14,669 nucleotides of DNA from an uncultured Collinsella sp. (GTDB lineage Bacteria; Actinomycetota; Coriobacteriia; Coriobacteriales; Coriobacteriaceae). This document shows, one piece after another, positions 7,468-13,323 of the stretch. The notes under the pieces were generated by a model. The model worked only from the letters and a program-made list of their open reading frames with translations, was not told where the DNA came from and searched no databases. The stretch covers positions 1 to 14,669 of the forward strand of contig UQSK01000046.1 of assembly GCA_900543605.1 (NCBI GenBank). Reading direction: 5' to 3'. Made by a program: the position numbers and the translations under genes. Positions within the stretch are counted from its first letter, which is position 1. Every line of letters begins with the position of its first letter.

Positions 7468-8853
7468 CTACGCCGTCAACGGCGCCGGCTCATGCGGCTC
7501 GCCGTTCAGCTCGACGATGACCTGCGTTCCCACGCCCTCCTGGGACTTCACGCGCATGCCGGAATCTTCTCCGTAAAAGAAATGGATGCGCTGAAGCACG
7601 TTGAAGAGCGCCAGGCCGCAACCTCGCTTGACGGAGCCGTCGGCGGTAATGCTCTCGGGCTCCTCCAGGCGATGCTGCTCAAACAGATGTGCGCAGACCT
7701 CTTCGCTCATACCGATGCCGTCGTCCTCGACGATGATCTCCAAACCGTCATCGGTCTCGAAAGCCCTAACATGAATAGAAAGTGGCTCGGTCTCGCGCTG
7801 CGCGTGCTTGATGCAGTTTTCGAGCAACGGCTGCAAGATAAACGGCGGCACCATGCAATCGCGCACCTCAAAGTCGATATCGACCGAGACGCGCAGACGG
7901 CCGTCGCCATACCGGGCCTGCATAAGATTGATATAGCGAGTGCCCTGTTCCACCTCGTGCTCGAGCGTTGTGAGGGTATCGGAATCAGAAAGCGTCTGAC
8001 GGTAGTAATTGGAAAAGTCGATCAGCAGCGACCTGGCCTTGTCCGGCTCGGTGCGTACGAGCGACACGATGGTGCTGATGGTGTTAAACAGAAAATGAGG
8101 ATCGACCTGCGATTGCAAGGCGCGCAGCTCCACGCGGGCCGTAAGCTCGTCCTGGCGCTCGAGCTCAAAGCTCGCAAGCTGCGTGGAAATGAGGTCGGCA
8201 AAGCCCGAGGCAAGCGCCGTCTGGCGCATATCGATGCTGCTCAGACGGGGATAATACAGCTCGAGCGTGCCCACGCAATGCCCGCGCACGGTAAGCGGTG
8301 CGACAATACCGGCGCGCAGGCGCGGAAAATAGCCACCCGTCTCGGTCGAGACATCGCGCGAAAACACGCTTTGCTCACCACTGTTGATCACGTTGAGCGT
8401 AGTCCGCAGCACCACCGGGGTGCCCGCGGGGCACTTTGCCGAATCCTCGCCCCAGCTTGCCAACACCTGCTTGCCGTCGGTAAAGCAGATGGCAGAGGCG
8501 ATAGTTTCGGACAGGATGATCTTAGAGGCGCCCAGGGCAGCTTCGGGCGTAAGGCCGCGCGACGTGTAGGCGAATATTTTTGAAGCGATGGCGAGCGTGC
8601 GGTCGGTTGCGCTCGATGTGAGGTCGTCGGGAACGACAAAGACGTACGAGAAGAAGAAGCACAGCATGACCAAGCCGGCAATGACGACAACGGCCGGAAC
8701 GGGATTGGGATTATCGGTTAGATCCCAGATGAGCAGCAGGATAAGCAGCGGAACGACAATACCGAGCAAGATGGCTTGAACCACATGCTGAGCGGTACGA
8801 AAGACCTTAGTAGAGTTGTAGCTCTTGCCCAGAATCAGCCTATTGAGATCCAC
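7468..8853 (-). CDS. LytS-like sensor histidine kinase with two membrane helices and a GAF-like region (module 2)
   Basis: A 461-residue sensor kinase, paralogue of the one at 1598-2941. Two hydrophobic helices (about 24-43 and 53-74) are followed by a GAF-like region (about 85-225) ending in TALASGFADLISTQLA, and a His_kinase domain with H253 in DPHFLFNTIS, the N-box LLENCIKHA (343-351), DDGIGM (377-382) and GCGLAL (411-416). The start is decided by the ribosome site: AAGGAG occupies 8865-8860, directly touching an ATG at 8859 but six bases from a GTG at 8853, so GTG is preferred; the ATG would add two residues. Longer frames upstream would read through a terminator. Several cysteines lie in the GAF-like region (123, 141, 193), but a metal or redox role is not shown. 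It forms an operon with the LytTR regulator at 6695-7429. Signal unknown. Confidence 0.93.
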   Translation of the reverse strand: MDLNRLILGKSYNSTKVFRTAQHVVQAILLGIVVPLLILLLIWDLTDNPNPVPAVVVIAGLVMLCFFFSYVFVVPDDLTSSATDRTLAIASKIFAYTSRGLTPEAALGASKIILSETIASAICFTDGKQVLASWGEDSAKCPAGTPVVLRTTLNVINSGEQSVFSRDVSTETGGYFPRLRAGIVAPLTVRGHCVGTLELYYPRLSSIDMRQTALASGFADLISTQLASFELERQDELTARVELRALQSQVDPHFLFNTISTIVSLVRTEPDKARSLLIDFSNYYRQTLSDSDTLTTLEHEVEQGTRYINLMQARYGDGRLRVSVDIDFEVRDCMVPPFILQPLLENCIKHAQRETEPLSIHVRAFETDDGLEIIVEDDGIGMSEEVCAHLFEQHRLEEPESITADGSVKRGCGLALFNVLQRIHFFYGEDSGMRVKSQEGVGTQVIVELNGEPHEPAPLTA

Positions 8854-8859
8854 CGTCAT

Positions 8860-8865
8860 CTCCTT
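8860..8865 (-). promoter_or_regulatory. Shine-Dalgarno site AAGGAG that decides the kinase 2 start
   Basis: AAGGAG is immediately followed by ATG (8859-8857) with zero spacing, then by GTG at 8853-8851 with a normal six-base spacing. The spacing argues for GTG initiation in an otherwise ATG-using set of genes. Confidence 0.6.
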
Positions 8866-8885
8866 CTTACTGACGCACCCCATAG

Positions 8886-8913
8886 CAATAAAGAGGGCCG
8901 CAAGCGACCCTCT
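8886..8913 (-). terminator. Intrinsic terminator-like hairpin after the amidohydrolase gene, in the leader of kinase 2
   Basis: In minus-strand RNA AGAGGGUCGC (8913-8904) pairs with GCGGCCCUCU (8901-8892), one U-G wobble, with a tight turn at the tip, followed by UUUAUU (8891-8886). It should end transcripts from the amidohydrolase gene (stop at 8972). It also lies between a promoter candidate and the kinase start, as in the glycosyltransferase operon. Confidence 0.6.
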
Positions 8914-8915
8914 CC

Positions 8916-8930
8916 ATTGCATTATGCAAT
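8916..8930 (-). promoter_or_regulatory. Palindrome ATTGCAT-T-ATGCAAT containing a CATAAT -10 candidate
   Basis: The seven-base arms 8916-8922 and 8924-8930 are perfect inverted repeats. Read on the minus strand the centre contains CATAAT (8926-8921), a good -10 for the kinase 2 operon, without a recognisable -35 (ATGTAA at 17 bases). An operator overlapping the -10 would be a natural repressor site; this is inference. Confidence 0.35.
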
Positions 8931-8959
8931 CAAATACTGTGTTTTACATCAAGCCATCG

Positions 8960-8968
8960 ATGAACGGT
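8960..8968 (-). promoter_or_regulatory. LytTR-type half-site ACCGTTCAT upstream of the kinase 2 promoter candidate
   Basis: Minus-strand ACCGTTCAT fits the published LytTR half-site pattern [TA][AC][CA]GTTN[AG][TG] at every position and resembles AlgR sites (ACCGTTCGTC). It ends about 33 bases upstream of the CATAAT hexamer, a usual activator position. No second copy stands at the canonical 12-13 base gap, and the pattern is degenerate, so chance is a real possibility. Confidence 0.25.
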
Positions 8969-8971
8969 AGC

Positions 8972-10249
8972 TTAGGCGCTGTACTTGTTTGCCTCGCCGA
9001 AGGTGCCGGCCTCGACAATCCAGCCGTCCTTCATGATGACGTCCATGTTGTCGGTGTTGAGCACGTGGATGTCGGCGGCGACGTCACCGTTGACGACCAG
9101 CAGGTCGGCGCACTTGCCGGCCTCGATGGAACCGGTCTCGTCCTCGATGTGGCACATCTTGGCACCGTTGAGGGTGGCACAGGTGATGGTCTCGACCGGG
9201 GTGAAGCCGATCTTGTCGACGAACTCGTACATCTCCTCGATGGAGCAGGTGCCGTACGGGGTGACGAAGGAGAAGGAGTCGGAGCCGATCGTCATGACGA
9301 CGCCGCGCTTCTTGGCCTCGCGCAGGCAGTCGTAGTTGCGCTGCAGTTCCTTCTCGACCAGGGTGCCCTCGTACTTGTCGTGCAGCTCGGGGACGTAGAC
9401 GGGCGGATAGGTGGCGTACCAGGTGGGCAGGAAGGCGATCGTCGGAGTGAAGAAGGTGCCCTGCTCGGCCATGAGGTCCATGGTGCGCTCATCGATATCG
9501 AAGCCGTGAATCAACTGCTCGCAGCCAAAGCGAACGGAATCGTAGGCAGCGGCGTGGTTGTTGTAGCAGTGGCTCCACACGGGGATGCCGACCATCTTGG
9601 CCTCTTCGACCACGGCCTGAATTTCCTCGGAGCAATAGTGCTGGTCGCGACCGGAATCCCAGCGCCAGATGCCGCCACCGGTAGCCCAAATCTTGATGGC
9701 ATCGGGGTTCTCGCGCAGGCGACGACGGACGGCCTTGCGCAGATCCCAAGGACCATCGACCTGGTCGCCCCAGGGGTGGGATTCCTTGTTGAGCTCCTGG
9801 GTGCAGTGGTGGGAGTCACCGTGACCGGCAACACGGCAGAAGCCGAGGCCGGTGGCCAGAACGCGCGGGCCCTTGAAGACGCCCTTGTCGATGCAGTCGC
9901 GAATCTGGATACCAAAGCGGCCGATCTCGCAGACGGTGGTGAGGCCGTGGGTGAGGCAGTCGTAGGCCTGCTTGACGGCGACGGCCTGCTTCTCGAGGAG
10001 CGGCTGCATGACCCAGTCGGTGTCATCGTCGGTCAAGTTGCCCGAGAAGTGCAGGTGGGTGTCGATCAGGCCGGGAAGGACGGTCTTGCCGGCGGCGTCG
10101 ATGACCTCAACGCCCTCCGGAAGGTCCTGCATGGCGCCGGCGTACTCGATCTTGCCGTTGTCGTCGACGAGAACGAGGGAGTTCTCGACCGGCTCGGCAC
10201 CGGTACCGTCGATGAGCTTGCCGCCAACGATTGCATACTTAGTGGACAT
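8972..10249 (-). CDS. Metal-dependent amidohydrolase (imidazolonepropionase/prolidase-like subgroup)
   Basis: A 425-residue cytosolic hydrolase of the amidohydrolase superfamily (PF01979), subgroup with imidazolonepropionase-like and Xaa-Pro or acyl-amino-acid hydrolases. The TIM-barrel metal site is complete: H65-x-H67 (DTHLHF), K186 (IKIWATGG, position of the carboxylated lysine), H227 (WSHCYN), H248 (IHGFD) and D324 (GSDS). A small beta-sandwich is formed by residues 1-60 and the C-terminus from about 375 (GSIEAGKCADLLVV). Length is normal. AAGGAGG at 10254-10260 gives a very strong ribosome site for the ATG at 10249. Codon choice is strongly biased to GC-ending preferred codons, like the permease and carbamate kinase and unlike the sensor genes, suggesting high expression. 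It follows the permease gene by 131 bases, so it may hydrolyse what the permease imports. Substrate cannot be read from sequence. Confidence 0.9.
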   Translation of the reverse strand: MSTKYAIVGGKLIDGTGAEPVENSLVLVDDNGKIEYAGAMQDLPEGVEVIDAAGKTVLPGLIDTHLHFSGNLTDDDTDWVMQPLLEKQAVAVKQAYDCLTHGLTTVCEIGRFGIQIRDCIDKGVFKGPRVLATGLGFCRVAGHGDSHHCTQELNKESHPWGDQVDGPWDLRKAVRRRLRENPDAIKIWATGGGIWRWDSGRDQHYCSEEIQAVVEEAKMVGIPVWSHCYNNHAAAYDSVRFGCEQLIHGFDIDERTMDLMAEQGTFFTPTIAFLPTWYATYPPVYVPELHDKYEGTLVEKELQRNYDCLREAKKRGVVMTIGSDSFSFVTPYGTCSIEEMYEFVDKIGFTPVETITCATLNGAKMCHIEDETGSIEAGKCADLLVVNGDVAADIHVLNTDNMDVIMKDGWIVEAGTFGEANKYSA

Positions 10250-10259
10250 GGTTCCTCCT

Positions 10260-10271
10260 TATGGATCCATA
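10260..10271. promoter_or_regulatory. 12-bp palindrome abutting the amidohydrolase ribosome site
   Basis: TATGGATCCATA is a perfect palindrome that touches the AAGGAGG ribosome site. It could be an operator or a short stem near the start. Palindromes of this size occur a few times by chance in such a window, so support is weak. Confidence 0.2.
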
Positions 10272-10331
10272 TAGTGGGCGAGGCCGTGTTGGGTTAAGGC
10301 CTCACAAAGCTACCCAAGTGGCGCCGGGTTC

Positions 10332-10360
10332 GGTGCGCGGAAGAGAGGATTCCGCGCACC
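10332..10360 (-). other. Strong 11-bp intercistronic hairpin without U-tract
   Basis: Arms 10332-10342 (GGTGCGCGGAA) and 10350-10360 (TTCCGCGCACC) pair perfectly around a seven-base loop; outer segments GCCGGG and CCCCGGC can extend it over an internal loop. It lies between the permease stop and the amidohydrolase start, and no T-run follows on either strand. A 3'-end protecting or mRNA-processing element giving unequal expression of the two genes is more likely than a classical terminator. Confidence 0.55.
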
Positions 10361-10380
10361 CGATCCGCCCCGGCTAGGCG

Positions 10381-11832
10381 TTACTTTTTGCGGGAATTGG
10401 TGAAAGCCATGAGGGCCAGGCCAATAGCCAACCATCCGATCACGATGCTCCACTCCACCATGTTGAGGGAGGCGGGAGAGAACGGAATCACGAGCAGGCC
10501 GATGATGATGGCGCAGGCGGCGATAGCGAGGGAGATGCCAAACTTGCCGCCGGGCACCTCGTAGGGACGAGGCAGGTCGGGCTCGGTGAAGCGCATGCGC
10601 AGGCAAGCGAGGGCGACCATGCCGCAGGAGAAGATGAAGGCGAGAGCCGACACGTTGGTCAGAGGGATGAGCATGTTCTTGCCCAAAAACGGTCCGACGA
10701 CGGTTATGACGCCCAGAACGACGCAGGCAAGCTTGGGAGCGCCGGACTTAGGGTCGACCTCGGCGAACTGCTCGGGCAGCTGGCCCTTGCGGCCCATGGC
10801 GAGCATGATGCGGCTCGTGGCGCCGTAGAAGGAGTTCATCGGGCCCATGGGTCCAAGCGTGGCGATGACGAGCATGGCCAGGTACAGAAGCATATTGATG
10901 CCCTTGAGGCAGGCAAGCGCGGGAACCGGGCTCTTAACGAACTCATGCCAGTCGAGGATGGTGCCGAACGAGTAGATACAGACCATGTAGAAGCCGCCGG
11001 CGGCCAGCAGTGCCAGGGAGATGATCTTGCCGAACTTGTTCCAGTTGAGGCCCTCGGCTGCTTCCTCAGCCTGCTGAGGAATGGTGTCGAAACCGGCGTA
11101 GAAGAACGGAGTCAGAACCAGGACCGACACGATACCGGCGAACAGGCTGGTGCCCTCGGTGGCGGCCTTACCGCCGCCAGCGCCGGCGACCTGGGAGAAC
11201 ACAGGCATGGCGTTGTTCGACGAACCGGTGAACAGCGAGACGCCCATGGCGAGCAGCATGCCACAGAGCAGGGCCTTGGTCAGGAAGGCTTGGAGCTTGG
11301 CGGCCGAGCTGGCACCGCGGAAATTGAGGAAGATGACGTAGGTTGCAAAGCCGAGCGCGATCAGCGTCGGGAACAGGTAAACGTCAGCGCCCAGGATGGT
11401 GTAGAGCTTGACGGCGCGCAGCCACTCAAGGCCGGGCAGGCTGCCGAACATCTCGGACACGAGGGTCGAGATTGCGATGGCCTCCCACGGGCACAGGATG
11501 CCGTTGCCCAGGGCCAAAAGCCATCCGGTGATATAGCTCAGCGTACGGCCAAAGCTACGATCGACATACTCGACGATGCCGCCCGAGATGGGGATAGCAG
11601 CCGTGAGCTCACCGAAAACAGCTCCGACGGGCACGAGGAAGATTGCACCCAAGAGGAATGCGATCATAGCGGGAACGGGACCGCCGCCCACGACCATCCA
11701 GTCGCCGACCTGCAGAACCCAACCGGTACCGATGATGGCACCGAAGCCGATGGTGAAGAAGTTCCAGAGCGAAAGCGTTTTCTTCATGCCGCCGTTATCC
11801 TCGACTGCAACTTCTGCGTTCTTGTCCGCCAT
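10381..11832 (-). CDS. APC-superfamily amino acid permease
   Basis: A 483-residue polytopic membrane protein with about 12 hydrophobic segments, of the amino acid-polyamine-organocation superfamily. The first helix carries the typical glycine-rich substrate/Na-site motif (IGFGAIIGTGW), the second PAMIAFLLGA, and the third helix region has the GELTAAIPISGGIVEYVDRSFG stretch characteristic of the family, here described by its core ELTAAIPISGG. A conserved cytosolic segment LPRPYEVPGG lies near the C-terminus, and the tail is short and basic (NSRKK). It should import amino acids or related amines with protons or sodium, or exchange them; specificity is unknown. The ATG at 11832 is set by AAAGGAGGGG just upstream; an in-frame start 13 codons earlier lacks such a site. 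It precedes the amidohydrolase gene and shares its strong codon bias, suggesting a common catabolic function. Confidence 0.92.
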   Translation of the reverse strand: MADKNAEVAVEDNGGMKKTLSLWNFFTIGFGAIIGTGWVLQVGDWMVVGGGPVPAMIAFLLGAIFLVPVGAVFGELTAAIPISGGIVEYVDRSFGRTLSYITGWLLALGNGILCPWEAIAISTLVSEMFGSLPGLEWLRAVKLYTILGADVYLFPTLIALGFATYVIFLNFRGASSAAKLQAFLTKALLCGMLLAMGVSLFTGSSNNAMPVFSQVAGAGGGKAATEGTSLFAGIVSVLVLTPFFYAGFDTIPQQAEEAAEGLNWNKFGKIISLALLAAGGFYMVCIYSFGTILDWHEFVKSPVPALACLKGINMLLYLAMLVIATLGPMGPMNSFYGATSRIMLAMGRKGQLPEQFAEVDPKSGAPKLACVVLGVITVVGPFLGKNMLIPLTNVSALAFIFSCGMVALACLRMRFTEPDLPRPYEVPGGKFGISLAIAACAIIIGLLVIPFSPASLNMVEWSIVIGWLAIGLALMAFTNSRKK

Positions 11833-12187
11833 TGTTCCCCTCCTTTCCTTTTTGACGCCCCTTGACGTCACCCCTTGCGCGGTCCGTTTTGCCGCGCGCT
11901 TTTATTCCATGGCTTTAAGATACGGCCTTGGCGCAGCAGCGCCGCTCGCAGCTCGACCGAAGGCAGAACTGCAAAACGAGCGGCACCGTTTTTGGGACGA
12001 ACGGCGGGAGATGTCATTCGTCTTGGACGCTTTCATCTTGTCTGCTTTTGAATACCTGCTGCCGTGACGCTTGGCGCGCGGCGCGGCAACGTTCATACCA
12101 TTTGTCAGGCTTTTGGCGCACATGCCCATGTGTCGTGCATCTTTTTATGTAGGATAGACAAGTTACACATGAGGCAAGGTGATTCGA
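11833..12187. other. Divergent intergenic region between permease and C39-like peptidase
   Basis: This 355-base stretch has no convincing gene. Near the permease start lie direct repeats TTGACGCCCC/TTGACGTCACCCC (11852-11874). A GCGCGG/CCGCGC hairpin (11877-11882, 11892-11897) followed by TTTTATT reads as a weak plus-strand terminator. GCCGCTCG (11941-11948) pairs with CGAGCGGC (11977-11984) and is followed four bases later by TTTTT, another plus-strand terminator-like fold or part of a structured leader for the permease on the minus strand. CACATG-CC-CATGTG (12119-12132) is a perfect 14-bp palindrome before the peptidase gene. No clear -35/-10 pair was found for either gene. Confidence 0.45.
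12119..12132. promoter_or_regulatory. 14-bp palindrome CACATGCCCATGTG upstream of the C39-like peptidase
   Basis: Six-base arms CACATG and CATGTG flank CC, about 55 bases before the start codon; a further CACATG occurs at 12166-12171. This arrangement fits a dimeric repressor site, but chance palindromes of this size are expected about once per window. Confidence 0.25.
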
Positions 12188-13189
12188 ATGGCATACGGAT
12201 ACAATGACGGCGACCAACGGCCACAAAGCGTGCGCCTTGCCGGCCGCACCACGTCAACGCCCAGAATCACCTCCGACAACGACAACCCGCAGCGCCCCCA
12301 AGAGCAGCCCGGGGCTTCTTCGCGACAACAAAGCCGTACCGTGCAGCAGTCAGACCGTGTGAGCACGAGCACACGCCAACGCCAGACCGACACATCGCAG
12401 CCACGCCGCTACGATCGTCGTAAGACCGACTACTACGTCAAGCGCTCCTTTTCGCGACCTCAACGCGATCGCGGCAATTCCGCCCCTCACCCCGCGTCGC
12501 ATACCACAAGCCACACGCTTCCGGCCCGCCGCCTACGTCTTGCGCTTTGCTCCATCGCCGCCTGCCTCGTCTTTGTGTTTTTGGGATCCTGCATCTCCCA
12601 CGGATCAGCCGGTCTTGAGCCCACTGCCGAGGACAAGCTGCTTAAAGCTCCCGTCGCGCCCGGTTACTCCTTTGCGTTCTCGACCCCACGCTCGCAATGG
12701 CAGGCCGGCGCCATGCCCCACATCTACCAAATTGACCCCGCATGGTCGGAGCTGCCCTATGCCGGTGGCACTATTCGCGAAAACGCTTGCGGTCCCACTT
12801 GCCTCACCATGGTCTATATCTTTAAGACCGGCCACACCGATAAGACGCCGGTCGATATATGCGCACTGGCCGAAGCCGGCAACTACGCCCCCACTGGTGC
12901 CACCGAGTGGTCGTTTATGACAGGCGGTGCGTGGCAGCTGGGGCTCAACGGAACACAGCTCTATAACGATCGCGAATCGATTACCCAAGCACTTCGCTCG
13001 GGTGCGCCCGTCATCGCCGCAGTGCGCCCCGGTACGTTTACCAACGTAGGCCACTACATCGTGCTCTACGGCATCGACGATGCCAACCAGATTGGCGTCT
13101 ACGACCCCAACTCGGCCAGCCGCAGCGCCCGCCGTTGGGGCGTCGTAGAGGTCCTCAACGAAGTCGAAGCCATGTGGGCCTACTACTAG
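12188..13189 (+). CDS. Membrane-anchored C39-like cysteine peptidase with basic disordered N-terminus
   Basis: A 333-residue protein and the only plus-strand gene here. Residues 1-113 are low-complexity, rich in Arg, Gln, Ser and Thr, with no fold. A single hydrophobic helix (about 117-136) follows the basic PARRLRLA, so the N-terminus should stay inside and the rest outside. The C-terminal part (about 175-333) is a peptidase C39-like (papain-fold) domain: NACGPTCLTMV with catalytic C201, GHYIVLYGID with H289 and VYDPNS with D306 or N308 as the third residue. Such domains cleave double-glycine leader peptides in transporters or, as free-standing proteins, process unknown surface proteins or peptidoglycan-linked peptides. 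No ABC transporter or leader peptide gene is nearby. The ATG at 12188 has AAGGTGA five bases upstream; a GTG at 12179 overlaps that site and is disfavoured. Confidence 0.85.
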   Translation: MAYGYNDGDQRPQSVRLAGRTTSTPRITSDNDNPQRPQEQPGASSRQQSRTVQQSDRVSTSTRQRQTDTSQPRRYDRRKTDYYVKRSFSRPQRDRGNSAPHPASHTTSHTLPARRLRLALCSIAACLVFVFLGSCISHGSAGLEPTAEDKLLKAPVAPGYSFAFSTPRSQWQAGAMPHIYQIDPAWSELPYAGGTIRENACGPTCLTMVYIFKTGHTDKTPVDICALAEAGNYAPTGATEWSFMTGGAWQLGLNGTQLYNDRESITQALRSGAPVIAAVRPGTFTNVGHYIVLYGIDDANQIGVYDPNSASRSARRWGVVEVLNEVEAMWAYY

Positions 13190-13225
13190 TCATTTAAGAA
13201 CGTCCCCAATGACTAGGTGAATAGC

Positions 13226-13258
13226 AAAAGCCCCGCAGCCGGAGCGGACTGCGGGGCT
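13226..13258 (-). terminator. Intrinsic terminator of carbamate kinase
   Basis: On the minus strand AGCCCCGCAG (13258-13249) pairs perfectly with CTGCGGGGCT (13238-13229) around a ten-base loop and runs into TTTT (13229-13226). It can also fold on the plus strand after the C39-like gene, but without a U-tract there. Its core CCCCGCAG/CTGCGGGG recurs in the terminator at 752-802. Confidence 0.75.
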
Positions 13259-13277
13259 CATGAAGAGAGGCTAGTTT

Positions 13278-13301
13278 GTGGGCGCTTTGCCCGGCGCCCA
13301 C
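13278..13301. other. Eight-base hairpin between carbamate kinase stop and its terminator
   Basis: GTGGGCGC (13278-13285) and GCGCCCAC (13294-13301) pair perfectly around an eight-base loop, with no U-tract. Lying just past the stop codon, it may protect the mRNA 3' end. Confidence 0.4.
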
Positions 13302-13323
13302 GAGAGAGGCAACAGAGTAGAGA

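Noticed and set aside
8825..10297. A 490-codon plus-strand open frame antisense to the amidohydrolase
   Set aside because: Its Gly/Val/Asp-rich, repetitive product resembles no family and mirrors the strongly biased codons of the real gene; it has no ribosome site and overlaps two gene ends.
11941..11994. A small RNA gene on the plus strand ending in CGAGCGGC-ACCG-TTTTT
   Set aside because: The terminator-like 3' end is suggestive but no promoter could be seen upstream and the U-tract is separated from the stem by four bases; kept only as a note on the intergenic region.
12088..12096. AACGTTCAT, a full match to the LytTR half-site pattern, before the C39-like gene
   Set aside because: The pattern is so degenerate that many chance matches are expected in 14.7 kb, and there is no partner repeat at the canonical spacing or shared seven-base core.
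12575..12592. Lipobox-like LGSC at the end of the hydrophobic segment of the C39-like protein
   Set aside because: It lies about 130 residues into the protein after a long hydrophilic tail, there is no start codon with a ribosome site just before the helix, and G/S at -2/-1 is a marginal match; a membrane anchor is the simpler reading.
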